From the NCBI RefSeq assembly GCF_014642075.1, contig NZ_BMIK01000002.1, positions 496,001 through 560,000 on the forward strand: a stretch of DNA of 64,000 nucleotides, written 5' to 3'. The stretch's first letter is position 1. The number at the start of each line of letters is the position of its first letter. The translations under genes were made by a program, and so were the position numbers. Source of the DNA: Parapedobacter defluvii (GTDB taxonomy: Bacteria > Bacteroidota > Bacteroidia > Sphingobacteriales > Sphingobacteriaceae). The notes below the pieces were generated by a model. It was not told the origin of the DNA and did not search any database. It saw nothing but the letters and a program-made list of their open reading frames with translations. Positions 8,488 to 17,890 of the stretch are shown here, one piece after another.

Positions 8488-9567
8488 ATGAGTTTGAAAG
8501 ATTTTAAAGGAGTTGTCACCGGTGATGCCGTTCAAGAATTATTTGAAATAGCAAAAACGCATAAATTCGCCCTTCCGGCGGTTAATGTCATCGGTACCAA
8601 TTCCATTAATGCTGTAATGGAAACTGCCAAGGCGGTCAATTCGCCCGTAATTATCCAACTGTCAAATGGCGGGGCGCAGTTTTACGCAGGTAAATCGCTA
8701 AATAACGACGGCCTGAAAGCCTGTATTCTCGGTGGGGTGTCCGCCGCTCAGCACGTCCATTTGCTGGCCGAACACTACGGCGTAGCTGTTATCCTCCATA
8801 CCGACCACGCAGCCAAAAAGCTACTGCCCTGGATTGATGGATTGCTTGATTACGGTGAGCAATTTTTTAAAGCAAATGGAAAGCCTTTGTTTTCCTCCCA
8901 TATGCTTGATTTATCCGAAGAGCCCATCGAAGAAAATATCGAAATTTCGAAAAAATACCTGGCGCGCATGAAACCCCTGGGCATGACGGTGGAGATTGAA
9001 CTGGGTGTAACCGGCGGTGAGGAAGATGGGGTGGACAATTCGGATGTGGATAGCGCTAAGCTCTATACCCAGCCTGAGGAAGTTGCCTACGCATATGAAG
9101 AACTCAAAAGCGTCAGTGATAAGTTTACCGTTGCAGCTGCCTTCGGTAATGTGCATGGGGTATATAAACCCGGCAACGTAAAATTGCAGCCGGTCATCCT
9201 TCACAATTCCCAGGAATACATCCGCCAAAAGTTCGGACTGTCTGCCGAAAAGCCGGTCAACTTCGTTTTTCACGGTGGCTCAGGTTCCGCTCCGGAAGAA
9301 ATTGCCGAGGCCATTTCTTATGGTGCCATTAAGATGAATATCGACACCGACATGCAGTGGGCCTTCTGGGATGGCGTACGCGGTTATTACCAGTCAAAAG
9401 AAGGATACCTGCAAAGTCAGATCGGCAATCCGGAAGGGGCTGACTCACCCAATAAGAAATACTACGATCCACGTGTTTGGCTGCGCAAGGGCGAGGATGC
9501 TTTCGTTAAGCGGCTTACCCAGGCGTTCGAAGAACTGAACGCGCTGGATGTGAACAGCAAACTGTAA
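8488..9567 (+). CDS. fbaA: Class II fructose-bisphosphate aldolase
   Basis: Zinc-dependent aldolase of glycolysis and gluconeogenesis, reversibly cleaving fructose 1,6-bisphosphate into dihydroxyacetone phosphate and glyceraldehyde 3-phosphate. At 359 residues it is the length of the E. coli FbaA subgroup. Visible landmarks: the AVNVIGTNSINAVMETA entry block; VILHTDHAAKK with the catalytic Asp and a zinc-ligand His; the second zinc His in AFGNVHGVYKPG; FHGGSGSAPEEI, the phosphate-binding loop; and AIKMNIDTDMQWAFWDGVR. It is a single-gene unit with its own promoter box, followed by a strong stem-loop. Confidence 0.97.
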   Translation: MSLKDFKGVVTGDAVQELFEIAKTHKFALPAVNVIGTNSINAVMETAKAVNSPVIIQLSNGGAQFYAGKSLNNDGLKACILGGVSAAQHVHLLAEHYGVAVILHTDHAAKKLLPWIDGLLDYGEQFFKANGKPLFSSHMLDLSEEPIEENIEISKKYLARMKPLGMTVEIELGVTGGEEDGVDNSDVDSAKLYTQPEEVAYAYEELKSVSDKFTVAAAFGNVHGVYKPGNVKLQPVILHNSQEYIRQKFGLSAEKPVNFVFHGGSGSAPEEIAEAISYGAIKMNIDTDMQWAFWDGVRGYYQSKEGYLQSQIGNPEGADSPNKKYYDPRVWLRKGEDAFVKRLTQAFEELNALDVNSKL

Positions 9568-9588
9568 ATACGACTACGTTTGATGATG

Positions 9589-9640
9589 AAGCCCTTGCCC
9601 GGCCAACCGGAGAGCAAGGGCTTCGTACTGTAAATGTACG
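9589..9640 (+). terminator. Compound stem-loop after fbaA
   Basis: A perfect 10-bp stem (9589-9598 with 9614-9623) encloses a smaller CCGG/CCGG hairpin with a CCAA loop. A second small stem (CGTAC 9624-9628 with GTACG 9636-9640) follows. There is no run of T after the main stem, so this may terminate weakly or protect the fbaA mRNA 3' end. Confidence 0.5.
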
Positions 9641-9644
9641 GGGC

Positions 9645-9679
9645 AATCTAAAATCGTCAATCTAAAATCTAAAATCAAA
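9645..9679 (+). repeat. Heptanucleotide repeat upstream of guaA (5 units)
   Basis: Five 7-bp units in register: AATCTAA, AATCGTC, AATCTAA, AATCTAA, AATCAAA. The run stops 4 bases before the guaA -7 box. Confidence 0.8.
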
Positions 9680-9683
9680 TCCG

Positions 9684-9691
9684 TACCTTTG
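9684..9691 (+). promoter_or_regulatory. -7 promoter box for guaA
   Basis: TACCTTTG, a full match to TAnnTTTG, ending only 4 bases before the ATG at 9696. Transcription would then start at or within a few bases of the ATG, so the guaA mRNA may be nearly leaderless. The heptad run occupies the -33 region. Confidence 0.6.
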
Positions 9692-9695
9692 GCCC

Positions 9696-11246
9696 ATGCC
9701 AGAAAAGATCATGATTCTTGATTTCGGCTCCCAATATACCCAATTGATTGCACGCCGGGTGAGGGAACTGAATGTTTATTGCGAAATCCATCCCTATAAT
9801 CACCTTCCTGAGTTCAACGAAACGATAAAAGGGGTTATCCTTTCAGGAAGTCCGTATTCGGTACGTCAGTCCGATGCACCTCAGGTCGACTTCCGGGCAC
9901 TCCAGTCCAAATTTCCTGTATTGGGTGTATGCTACGGTGCACAGTACATCGCACAGCATTCAGGCGGAGAGGTGGTGGCGTCGGAAATCCGCGAATACGG
10001 TCGGGCCAATCTCCATTTCGTGGATCATGCCAATCCGTTGTTAGCAGATGTTCCGGTAGATTCCCAGGTGTGGATGTCGCACGGCGACACCATTGCGGAT
10101 ATTCCGGCCGGCTTTGAGATCATTGCAAGTACAGACAAGGTGAAGGTGGCGGCATACCACGTAAAGGGTACCCAAACCTATGGTATCCAGTTTCACCCCG
10201 AAGTCACCCATAGTACCGACGGCACAACCCTGCTGAAGAATTTTGTCATCGACATCTGTGGCTGCACACCGTCCTGGACCGCCGACGCGTTTGTGGATAC
10301 AACGGTGGCTTCACTGAAAGAAAAATTGGGAGATGATCACGTGATCATGGCATTATCGGGAGGTGTAGATTCCACGGTTGCGGCTGTCTTGCTCCATCAG
10401 GCAATCGGTAAAAACTTGCACTGTATCTTTGTAGACCATGGCTTGCTGCGTAAGAATGAATACGAACAGGTGCTGGAGTCGTACCAGCATATGGGGTTGA
10501 ACATCAAGGGAGTAAATGCCAAAGATCGGTTTTACCAAAAGCTAGCGGGTGTGAGCGAACCTGAGCGGAAACGTAAAATTATCGGTGCGGCATTTATTGA
10601 TGAATTTGACGAGGCCGCACACGCCGTTCAGGCCGAACTTCCCGAGGGTGTAGCGGTTAAATGGCTCGGTCAGGGCACCATTTATCCGGATGTCATCGAA
10701 TCCATTTCCGTAAAGGGGCCTTCGGCTACTATTAAATCCCACCACAATGTGGGAGGGTTGCCCGATTTTATGAAACTGAAAGTTGTTGAGCCGCTCAACA
10801 CCCTGTTCAAAGACGAAGTGCGCAGAGTAGGGAAGGCATTGGGGGTAGCCCCCAGCATTTTGGGTCGGCATCCATTTCCCGGTCCGGGATTGGCGATCCG
10901 GATATTAGGCGAAATCACCGCCGAGAAGGTACGGATTTTGCAGGAAGCTGATGATATTTACATCCGCAACCTGCGTGAATCGGGTTGGTACGACAAGGTG
11001 TGGCAGGCAGGTACCATTTTCCTGCCGGTACAGTCGGTAGGGGTGATGGGAGATGAGCGTACCTACGAACATGTCGTCGCTTTGCGCGCGGTCGGCTCGT
11101 TGGATGGGATGACGGCAGATTGGACGCACCTGCCCTATGAGTTATTGGCAAAAATATCGAACGAAATAATCAATCACGTAAAGGGGATAAATAGGGTTGT
11201 ATATGATATCAGTTCAAAACCGCCGGCTACGATTGAATGGGAGTAA
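9696..11246 (+). CDS. guaA: GMP synthase (glutamine-hydrolysing)
   Basis: Final enzyme of GMP synthesis: amination of XMP using glutamine and ATP. 516 residues, normal length. N-terminal class I glutamine amidotransferase domain with the nucleophile Cys79 in [10 protein letters not shown] and the His167/Glu169 pair in [12 protein letters not shown]-pyrophosphatase domain with the PP-loop SGGVDS at 221-226. C-terminal dimerisation domain with [14 protein letters not shown] and the ending [14 protein letters not shown]. The last 44 bases overlap the start of the next gene, so the two are likely translationally coupled. Confidence 0.98.
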   Translation: MPEKIMILDFGSQYTQLIARRVRELNVYCEIHPYNHLPEFNETIKGVILSGSPYSVRQSDAPQVDFRALQSKFPVLGVCYGAQYIAQHSGGEVVASEIREYGRANLHFVDHANPLLADVPVDSQVWMSHGDTIADIPAGFEIIASTDKVKVAAYHVKGTQTYGIQFHPEVTHSTDGTTLLKNFVIDICGCTPSWTADAFVDTTVASLKEKLGDDHVIMALSGGVDSTVAAVLLHQAIGKNLHCIFVDHGLLRKNEYEQVLESYQHMGLNIKGVNAKDRFYQKLAGVSEPERKRKIIGAAFIDEFDEAAHAVQAELPEGVAVKWLGQGTIYPDVIESISVKGPSATIKSHHNVGGLPDFMKLKVVEPLNTLFKDEVRRVGKALGVAPSILGRHPFPGPGLAIRILGEITAEKVRILQEADDIYIRNLRESGWYDKVWQAGTIFLPVQSVGVMGDERTYEHVVALRAVGSLDGMTADWTHLPYELLAKISNEIINHVKGINRVVYDISSKPPATIEWE

Positions 11247-12462
11247 AGGATTAGTCGGGATTGCACTTGTGCTTTTGATGGCTGCCTGTACTCCCAAAGT
11301 AAGGGTATTGCGCGGATCGGGCACCACTCCTCCACCGAAAAAGGAAGTGCCCTCGGAAGATAAAGATAAAAAAGAGGAAGTTGACACGGACACCAAGGAG
11401 GTGGATGTGAACAACATTGCGTTATTGCTGCCGTTTGAATTGGACAAAGCCAATCCGCATGCACCCAGCACCGAGGATATCAAGCGTTCGGCGCTCGCTC
11501 TTGATTTTTATCAGGGATTTAAACTGGGTTTGGACGCGCTGGCCGAGAAGGGGACCAACTTCAAGGTGAATGTGCTGGATACGCGTGATGATCCGGCTGA
11601 AAATACCCGTATAGCAAAACTGGAACAGGTACAGGACGCCGCATTGGTGGTCGGGCCGGTATATCCAAAGGAAATCCAGGTGTTTGGGTTTAATGCTTCG
11701 CTGGAGGATGCACTCCAAATTTCTCCCTTGGCCGCCAGCATGCCTTCTGAGTTTAATCTACCCAATCTGGTCACAATTACCGCGCCGATCACCGCGCATG
11801 TGCAGGCGCTGGCCGCACGGATCGCCCAACAATACCAATCCGCAGACGTAGTGATCTTATATCAGACCCAGGATGCGGCAAGCAGGCAGTTTCTTTCCCC
11901 GTTGAAGGCGGAAGTTGGCCGACTAAAAAAAGATATTAAGGTGGTCGAAGTGACGGATGAAGAATCACTGGAAAGCAGTGTACACATATCCGGAAAAAAT
12001 TTGGTGGTATTGGCAACAACCAACAAGTATCAGATTTCACCGATTCTGGCTCATCTGCGCAAATTGCACGACGAGCTTTCTTACCAGATCCAACTATTCG
12101 GACACCCGAACTGGGCAAAATTGGAATTTGACGAAACAGATGGGCTCGCAATCTTCCGCACCTGCATCACTACCTCGTATTATGTAGATAAAGGACGTGT
12201 GGAAGTGCGGCGGTTTGACGAGCAGTACCGCCGTGAATTTGGTATACCCGCCACCGAATTCGCCTATAAAGGGTACGATGCAGCCTATTACTTCGGGGGG
12301 CTGCTGGCGAAATACGGAGCAGCCTATAAAGAACATATTACGCAGGAAGAATACAGGGGGTTGCATAATGCCTTCAAGTTTGAGCACAATCCCAATTGGG
12401 GATATGTAAACAACGCGGTATTTATGTTGCAGTACCGGAGTGGCGATTTCCAGCCCTTATAA
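11203..12462 (+). CDS. Periplasmic-binding-protein-like (type 1) lipoprotein
   Basis: 419 residues from the ATG at 11203; a TTG at 11197 is an alternative. Lipoprotein signal with basic start ([12 protein letters not shown]), hydrophobic core [12 protein letters not shown] and Cys, then an acidic/lysine-rich linker to about residue 70. The rest resembles the type 1 periplasmic binding fold used by Leu/Ile/Val receptors and Lpo[55 protein letters not shown] and [17 protein letters not shown]. In LpoA-type proteins this fold regulates murein synthesis. That role here is inference, because no ABC transporter genes are nearby. Coding overlap of 44 bases with guaA is unusual but is forced by the signal peptide. 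Confidence 0.8.
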   Translation: MISVQNRRLRLNGSKGLVGIALVLLMAACTPKVRVLRGSGTTPPPKKEVPSEDKDKKEEVDTDTKEVDVNNIALLLPFELDKANPHAPSTEDIKRSALALDFYQGFKLGLDALAEKGTNFKVNVLDTRDDPAENTRIAKLEQVQDAALVVGPVYPKEIQVFGFNASLEDALQISPLAASMPSEFNLPNLVTITAPITAHVQALAARIAQQYQSADVVILYQTQDAASRQFLSPLKAEVGRLKKDIKVVEVTDEESLESSVHISGKNLVVLATTNKYQISPILAHLRKLHDELSYQIQLFGHPNWAKLEFDETDGLAIFRTCITTSYYVDKGRVEVRRFDEQYRREFGIPATEFAYKGYDAAYYFGGLLAKYGAAYKEHITQEEYRGLHNAFKFEHNPNWGYVNNAVFMLQYRSGDFQPL

Positions 12463-12477
12463 CGGATCCGATTGCGC

Positions 12478-13653
12478 ATGGCGACCGAACGGCGGATAAG
12501 TCAGCAGATACGGATGGTTGAGCGTGTGTTGCACGAATACCAGCAACAACGGAAAATCCCCCTGGCCCGTTTTCTTACGGGATTTTACAAGCGTAACCGC
12601 CAGATGGGTGGAAATGACCGCCGGACAGTTTCCCGCCTCACATACCACTATTTCCGCATTGGCAACGCAGCCAGACAAGCTGATTTATCCACACGGCTGG
12701 CCATCGCTGAATTTTTATGCAGCGAAGACAGTGCCCTGGTTCAGTTGGTACTTCCTGCGCTGTACCCTTCCGTCGATAAGCCGATGAAAGAAAAGCTGGT
12801 GTTGCTGGAACAGCAAACGGATTTCCGTTTGGAAGATGTATTTCCTTATCAAGGACAGCTCTCGGAGGGAGTCGACGGGTCTGATTTCGTTAAGAGCCTT
12901 TTTGTACAACCCGATCTGTTTATCCGTTTGCGCCCGGGGCATGAGGCGGAGGTGCAGAAACGGCTTACGGAAGAAGGTATTTCCTATCGCGTGTTGGGTA
13001 CATCCCGATTAGCACTTCCGAATGGTGTGGCGCTTGACCGGATCCGCGATCTCGTGGGTAAGTATGAGGTGCAAGACGATTCCTCACAGCAGACCGGTAC
13101 ATTTTTCAATGCCGCTGATGGGGAAAGCTGGTGGGATGCGTGTGCGGGAGCCGGAGGGAAGTCGCTCCTGCTGCTCGACAGCCATCCGGCCATAAACCTA
13201 TTGGTATCTGACGTAAGGACCAGTATCCTGCGCAACCTCGACGAACGTTTTGAAGCGGCCGGTATCACAAAATACCGACAGAAAATTATCGACCTTACCA
13301 AAGATACGGCGGTTATTCTCGGCAATGAACAGTTTGACGGTATCATCCTCGATGCACCCTGTAGCGGGTCTGGTACCTGGGGCCGGACACCGGAGATGAT
13401 TACTTCTTTCGACGGGGATTCAATCCGGCAATTTGCGGCTGTCCAGCAGCAAGCCGCAGAAGCAGTCATCAAACACCTAAAACCCGGTAAGCCCTTGATT
13501 TACATTACCTGTTCTGTTTTTTCCGAAGAGAACGAACAGGCGATCGCATTCCTTCAGAATACAGGCCTGGTCAAATTGGAACGGGCGGAACTTTTACAGG
13601 GTTACCGCCACCGCGCAGACAGCATGTTTGTGGCAAGACTGATCCGGCGCTGA
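12478..13653 (+). CDS. RsmB/NOL1-type RNA (cytosine-5) methyltransferase
   Basis: SAM-dependent RNA m5C methyltransferase, 391 residues from ATG 12478 (an in-frame TTG lies at 12472). The N-terminal third is helical and resembles the NusB-like region of RsmB. The Rossmann methyltransferase core has the SAM motif DACAGAGGKSLLL, the acidic LLVSDVRTSIL, then the two diagnostic cysteines: DAPCSGSGTWGRTPE (motif IV) and IYITCSVFSEENE (motif VI, the catalytic Cys of this family). The likely substrate is a 16S rRNA cytosine such as C967, but other rRNA targets are possible within this family. It converges on trxA with 7 bases between the stops. Confidence 0.88.
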   Translation: MATERRISQQIRMVERVLHEYQQQRKIPLARFLTGFYKRNRQMGGNDRRTVSRLTYHYFRIGNAARQADLSTRLAIAEFLCSEDSALVQLVLPALYPSVDKPMKEKLVLLEQQTDFRLEDVFPYQGQLSEGVDGSDFVKSLFVQPDLFIRLRPGHEAEVQKRLTEEGISYRVLGTSRLALPNGVALDRIRDLVGKYEVQDDSSQQTGTFFNAADGESWWDACAGAGGKSLLLLDSHPAINLLVSDVRTSILRNLDERFEAAGITKYRQKIIDLTKDTAVILGNEQFDGIILDAPCSGSGTWGRTPEMITSFDGDSIRQFAAVQQQAAEAVIKHLKPGKPLIYITCSVFSEENEQAIAFLQNTGLVKLERAELLQGYRHRADSMFVARLIRR

Positions 13654-13660
13654 TTTTTAA

Positions 13661-13957
13661 TTACACGTTTTCTTTCAGCAGCCGTTCCAGTTCATTGGCC
13701 GGAAAAACACCCGATTGGCGCCACTTGATTTGACCGTTTTTAAAAATAATTAATGTAGGCACACCGCGTATTTGATATTTGGTGGCTACCTGCGGGTTTT
13801 TATCTACGTCAATTTTGATAATGGATGCGGCATCGCCTACGCGTTGCTTTACATCCTCCAGGATGGGGGCCTGTGTCTTGCAGGGACCGCACCAGGTGGC
13901 GAAAAAATCCACTAACACAGGTTTTTCACCGTTGATCAGTTCATTGAATGTGCTCAT
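13661..13957 (-). CDS. trxA: Thioredoxin
   Basis: 98-residue cytoplasmic thioredoxin that reduces protein disulfides. The active site WCGPC is at residues 22-26, within VDFFATWCGPCKTQAP. The cis-proline loop is RGVPTLIIFKNGQ, and an acidic buried-residue equivalent lies in the second strand (IIKIDVDKNP). No signal peptide. Divergent from the DUF202 gene across a promoter region with a 9-bp inverted repeat. Confidence 0.95.
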   Translation of the reverse strand: MSTFNELINGEKPVLVDFFATWCGPCKTQAPILEDVKQRVGDAASIIKIDVDKNPQVATKYQIRGVPTLIIFKNGQIKWRQSGVFPANELERLLKENV

Positions 13958-14011
13958 TTTTCAAGTATCTCCCTAATTAACGCGCTTTTTTGCGGATTGT
14001 TTTTCTCCGTT

Positions 14012-14049
14012 GTAAAGATAGGGGTTTGACAAACACTAGTTATCTTTAC
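14012..14049. promoter_or_regulatory. Mirror-image divergent promoter, trxA / DUF202
   Basis: A 9-bp perfect inverted repeat (GTAAAGATA at 14012-14020, TATCTTTAC at 14041-14049) places a TATCTTTA -7-like box facing each way: leftward to trxA and rightward to the DUF202 gene, whose ATG is only 4 bases after the repeat. Both boxes differ from TAnnTTTG only at the last base. Confidence 0.5.
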
Positions 14050-14052
14050 CGG

Positions 14053-14349
14053 ATGAATAAAGATCTGATTTTACGCGAACGCCTGGCCATCCAGCGCACC
14101 ATCATGGCTAATCAGTCCACTTTTTTGTCGTTCCTCCGCACCTCAATGTATTTTGCTGTGGCCGGTGTCTCCCTGGATCAGTTGCTGAAGCTGCCCGGTG
14201 GGCATATTATTGAGTATATTTTTCTGGTCATTTCTGCAGTTTTACTGGTGGTAGGTGGGGCAAACTATTTCATCCAAAAAAGAAAAATCGATAAAAGTGA
14301 AAAGCATATCGGCGATTACCAGCTTGATTATGAAAAGGGAGGGGAGTAG
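14053..14349 (+). CDS. DUF202 family small membrane protein
   Basis: 98 residues from ATG 14053 (longer upstream starts would run through the promoter). The N-terminal amphipathic block RERLAIQRTIMANQSTFLSFLRTS is the DUF202 signature. Two transmembrane helices follow (about residues 33-48 and 55-75), then a charged tail, QKRKIDKSEKHIGDYQLDYEK. Related domains occur as the VTC1-like membrane module in eukaryotes and as small bacterial membrane proteins of unknown function. Role here unknown. Confidence 0.85.
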   Translation: MNKDLILRERLAIQRTIMANQSTFLSFLRTSMYFAVAGVSLDQLLKLPGGHIIEYIFLVISAVLLVVGGANYFIQKRKIDKSEKHIGDYQLDYEKGGE

Positions 14350-14402
14350 TACCGATTTTTCCGAAGGTCTTGAATTTGGCTGTGGGTTACTTTTAAATGA
14401 AA

Positions 14403-14431
14403 AAATGCGATTCCGATAAGGAATCGCATTT
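14403..14431 (-). terminator. Rho-independent terminator of tRNA-Leu
   Basis: Perfect 12-bp stem (14403-14414 with 14420-14431) and 5-base loop. On the minus strand the stem is followed by a T-run. It lies 6 bases downstream of the tRNA 3' end. Confidence 0.85.
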
Positions 14432-14437
14432 CATCTG

Positions 14438-14521
14438 TGCCCGGAGAGAGACTCGAACTCTCAAGGGACTGCTCCCAACGGCTTCTGAGACCGCAACGTT
14501 TACCAATTTCGCCATCCGGGC
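14438..14521 (-). tRNA. tRNA-Leu(CAG)
   Basis: 84-nt class II tRNA. The 7-bp acceptor stem GCCCGGA/TCCGGGC is perfect and the discriminator is A. The anticodon loop CTCAGAA gives anticodon CAG (complement of 14485-14487), reading CUG. A long variable arm with a GGGA/TCCC stem is typical of tRNA-Leu, and the T arm is GAGAG-TTCGAGT-CTCTC. CCA is not encoded. A terminator follows directly. Confidence 0.95.
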
Positions 14522-14556
14522 GGCACGCCCCAAACCCGTTGTTTGGATCGGGGATG

Positions 14557-14564
14557 CAAATATA
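14557..14564 (-). promoter_or_regulatory. -7 promoter box for tRNA-Leu
   Basis: On the minus strand, TATATTTG, a full match to TAnnTTTG, 35 bases before the mature tRNA 5' end. The heptad array starts 7 bases further upstream and covers the -33 region. Confidence 0.6.
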
Positions 14565-14571
14565 TGATTTT

Positions 14572-14659
14572 AATTGACAATTGAAAATTGATAATTGAAA
14601 AAGACTATCAACTATCAATTATCAACTATCAACTATCAACTATCAACTATCAACTATCC
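14572..14659. repeat. Convergent heptad repeat upstream of tRNA-Leu
   Basis: Left part: four 7-bp units AATTGA(C/A/T/A) at 14572-14599. Right part: seven units TATCAA(C/T) at 14606-14654 plus a partial unit. The right-hand unit is the reverse complement of the left-hand unit with a one-base register shift, so the two runs face each other and could pair. The array ends 6 bases before the stop of the RND permease gene. Confidence 0.85.
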
Positions 14660-14664
14660 AAAAA

Positions 14665-17600
14665 TTACTCTTCCTCGTCATCCGTATGCAACATATCCTG
14701 ATGCTCTTCGGGTTTATAGGAAGCCTGAAGTGCCGCCAGTTTCTTTTTGCCATAGGCCATTTTGGTAATCAATACAAATAAGACCGGTACAATGAATATT
14801 GCAAACAGGGTAGCGATCAACATCCCTCCAAAAACCGTCCAGCCGATGGTTTGCCGTGCAATGGCACCCGCTCCGGCCGAATACATCAGCGGAACAATAC
14901 CCAGGATAAAGGCAAACGACGTCATGATAATCGGGCGTAGCCGTAATTTTACCGCTTCTAGCGTTGCTTTCAGCAGTCCCATGCCGATATCTACCCGTTC
15001 TTTGGCAAACTCGACAATAAGGATCGCATTTTTAGCGGCCAGACCAATGATCGCCACCAAACCAATCTGGGCATAGATGTTGTTGTCAAGCCGTGGCAGA
15101 AGGGTGAGCACCAAAATAGCCCCAAATACACCAAGCGGAACGGAAAGCAGGATCGAAAAGGGTACCGACCAGCTTTCATACAACGCCGCCAGCAGCAGGA
15201 AGACGAATACGATACAGAGTGCAAAGATCATGATCGTCATGTTTCCCGCTTCCTTTTCCTGTAGACTTATTCCCGAAAATTCATAGGTGAAACCGGCGCC
15301 CAGCGTCTGTGCAGCAGTCTCCTCCAACGCCCGTAATGCATCCCCACTGCTGTATCCGGGAGCGGCACCCCCCATCAGGTCAATGGAACGGAAAATATTG
15401 AAGTGGTTGATAATGGACGGGCTTTCGATAATCTCATAAGATACCAATGTACTTAGTGGCACCGGATTTCCCTGCTGGTTTTTCACATACAGCTTTCCGA
15501 TGTCAGCGATGTCCATCCGATAGGCCGTGTCTGCCTGGCTGACCACCCGGAAACTCCGTCCGTAGCGCGTAAAATCGTTGACATAACTGCTGCCCAGGAA
15601 AGACGAAATGGTGCTGTAGACACTTGAAACGGCTACACCCATGCGTTTTGCTTGCTCTCGGTTTACCTTCACTAAGTAATTGGGCGTGCGTGAATTGAAT
15701 AGTGTATAAGCCATGCCGATTTCCGGACGCTGGTTAGCAGCCATCAGAAATTTACCCACCTGAGCTTCGAAATCTTTAATGTCGCCGCTTCGTTGGTCGA
15801 TGAGCTGCATGCTGAATCCTCCGCTGATACCCAGCCCGGGAATAGCCGGGGGCAATACGGGCATAAGGGAAGCCTGTTGCAGGCCCGCATATTTTCGCTG
15901 TACACCCGCTACAATTTCCTGTGCCGTGCGGCTGCGTTCTCCCCATGGATGCAGTTGGACAAAGAAGGTACCCCCATTGGGTTTAAACGAACGGTTCAGC
16001 AGGTTAATCCCCGCAATGCGCATAACGTTTTTGATTTCAGGATTTTCTCTCCGCAACGAGTCCGATAACGCATCCAATAAGTTGGCGGTACGCTCAGAAG
16101 AAGCTCCTTCGGGGAGCGTAACGCCCACCATGAACACGCCGGCATCTTCCGTAGGAATAAACCCGGTGGGTTTGCTGGTAAACAACCCAACTGTACCCAC
16201 GTAGATGCAGACCAATAGGACGATGGCAAGGGGAGCACGCTTGATGACCACCCTGACCGCACTGGAATACCGCTTCGTAACCCGCTCAAACCAGGTGTTG
16301 AACTTATAGAATAACCGGTTGATGCCGGTTGATTTCTCATTGAATTGCGACGGCTTAAGCAACAGCGAACATAAGGCGGGGGTGAGGGATAGGGCGACAA
16401 ACGCAGAAAGCAACACCGATACAGCGATCGTAATGGCAAACTGTTGGTAAAGTTGCCCCACCATGCCCGGGATAAAGCCCACGGGCACAAACACCGCCGC
16501 TAGGATCAATGCAATGGCGATAACAGGTGCGGTAATCTCTTTCATCGCCCGTCGCGTCGCTTCCGGTGCCGACAATTTATCGTGGTCAATATAATGTTGC
16601 ACCGCCTCCACCACCACAATCGCATCATCCACCACAATCCCGATGGCGAGTACGAAGGCCAGCATCGTCAGGTTGTTGATCGAAAAGCCGAACAGATTGA
16701 AGAAAATAAAGGTACCAATAATTGAAACGGGAATCGCCAATACAGGAATCAAGGTAGCCCGCCAGCTTTGGAGGAAGATAAATACCACCAAAGTTACCAA
16801 TATCAGCGCCTCAACCAACGTGTGCAGCACGTTGGTGATGGACTCCTGGATCACCGATACGGTTTCATAGTTAACTACATAGTCCATATCGCTCGGGAAG
16901 TCTGCTTTCAACTGCTCCAGTGCGGCGTAGATGCCCTCAGCGGTTTCCACGGCGTTTCCACCAGGCATCTGATTAACCATCATACCCGAAGCCGTCAGTC
17001 CGTTCAGCTTATTGGTAATGGAATAGGCAAACTCGCCCAGCTCCACGCGTGCCACGTCTTTGAGGTATACAATGGAACCGTCGGCATTGGTTTTGACAAT
17101 GATCTGCTCAAACTGTTCCTCCTCGTCCAGATCACCATCTAGAATGACCGGATATTCAAAAACCTGAGTATTTACCTGCGGTCTCGCTCCCACACTGCCT
17201 CCTGGCATCCGGATGTTTTGCTCCTGAATTGCCGCGTTAACATCTGCCGGAGTGAGCCCTAAGTTAGAAAGTTTCGTTGCATCCAGCCATACACGCATGC
17301 TGAAGGGCTGGCCGAACGCCATCACGTCGCCCACTCCCTTTACACGCATCAGTGCGTCACGTACATACAGGTTGGTGTAGTTTGCCAAAAATTTCTGGTC
17401 CCGGGTGCCATTTGGTGAGATCAGGGAAATCATCATCAACACGTCCGTATTGGCTTTCCGTGTAATCACTCCCAGTCGTCGCACACTTTCCGGTAAGGCG
17501 GGTTCGGCAATACCTACACGGTTCTGTACGTCCAACGTGGCAATATCAATATCCGTACCTACATCAAACGTCACGGTGATCGCAGCACGTCCATCGGATG

Positions 17601-17850
17601 TACTGTTTGACTGCATGTACGTCATCCCGGGCGTGCCATTGATCTGGCTTTCGATGAGTGTGGTTACGGTCTGTTCCACGGTCTGCGCGTCTGCCCCGGT
17701 ATACGTCGCCTGCACCTGTACGGTGGGGGGCGAAATATTGGGATACTGGCTGATGGGCAATGTCGAGATCGAAATGATACCTATCAACGTAATCAAGATG
17801 GAGATGACGATGGAGGTAACGGGTCTTCTTATGAATACTTCTGAAATCAT
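14665..17850 (-). CDS. RND multidrug efflux permease (HAE1 / AcrB family)
   Basis: 1061-residue inner-membrane proton antiporter of the hydrophobe/amphiphile efflux family, which exports drugs or other hydrophobic compounds through a trimeric tripartite pump. It starts MISEVFIRRPVTSIVISILI, the AcrB N-terminus. TM4 contains AIGIVVDDAIVVVEAV, carrying the paired aspartates of the proton relay. There are two large periplasmic loops and twelve predicted membrane helices, including the second-half GLAAKNAILIVEFAKE and GIVPLMYSAGAGA. The C-terminal tail is acidic (DDEEE). It is third after tolC and the adaptor in a tetR-tolC-MFP-RND operon. Substrate not predictable. Confidence 0.96.
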   Translation of the reverse strand: MISEVFIRRPVTSIVISILITLIGIISISTLPISQYPNISPPTVQVQATYTGADAQTVEQTVTTLIESQINGTPGMTYMQSNSTSDGRAAITVTFDVGTDIDIATLDVQNRVGIAEPALPESVRRLGVITRKANTDVLMMISLISPNGTRDQKFLANYTNLYVRDALMRVKGVGDVMAFGQPFSMRVWLDATKLSNLGLTPADVNAAIQEQNIRMPGGSVGARPQVNTQVFEYPVILDGDLDEEEQFEQIIVKTNADGSIVYLKDVARVELGEFAYSITNKLNGLTASGMMVNQMPGGNAVETAEGIYAALEQLKADFPSDMDYVVNYETVSVIQESITNVLHTLVEALILVTLVVFIFLQSWRATLIPVLAIPVSIIGTFIFFNLFGFSINNLTMLAFVLAIGIVVDDAIVVVEAVQHYIDHDKLSAPEATRRAMKEITAPVIAIALILAAVFVPVGFIPGMVGQLYQQFAITIAVSVLLSAFVALSLTPALCSLLLKPSQFNEKSTGINRLFYKFNTWFERVTKRYSSAVRVVIKRAPLAIVLLVCIYVGTVGLFTSKPTGFIPTEDAGVFMVGVTLPEGASSERTANLLDALSDSLRRENPEIKNVMRIAGINLLNRSFKPNGGTFFVQLHPWGERSRTAQEIVAGVQRKYAGLQQASLMPVLPPAIPGLGISGGFSMQLIDQRSGDIKDFEAQVGKFLMAANQRPEIGMAYTLFNSRTPNYLVKVNREQAKRMGVAVSSVYSTISSFLGSSYVNDFTRYGRSFRVVSQADTAYRMDIADIGKLYVKNQQGNPVPLSTLVSYEIIESPSIINHFNIFRSIDLMGGAAPGYSSGDALRALEETAAQTLGAGFTYEFSGISLQEKEAGNMTIMIFALCIVFVFLLLAALYESWSVPFSILLSVPLGVFGAILVLTLLPRLDNNIYAQIGLVAIIGLAAKNAILIVEFAKERVDIGMGLLKATLEAVKLRLRPIIMTSFAFILGIVPLMYSAGAGAIARQTIGWTVFGGMLIATLFAIFIVPVLFVLITKMAYGKKKLAALQASYKPEEHQDMLHTDDEEE

Positions 17851-17890
17851 GTTGTTTCTGTCCTAAATGCTTGATGGTCTTTGTTCCACC

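Noticed and set aside
14021-14040. Spacer of the trxA/DUF202 divergent promoter as a repressor operator
   Set aside because: The 9-bp inverted repeat is explained by two facing -7 boxes of the same sequence. No further symmetry lies in the spacer.
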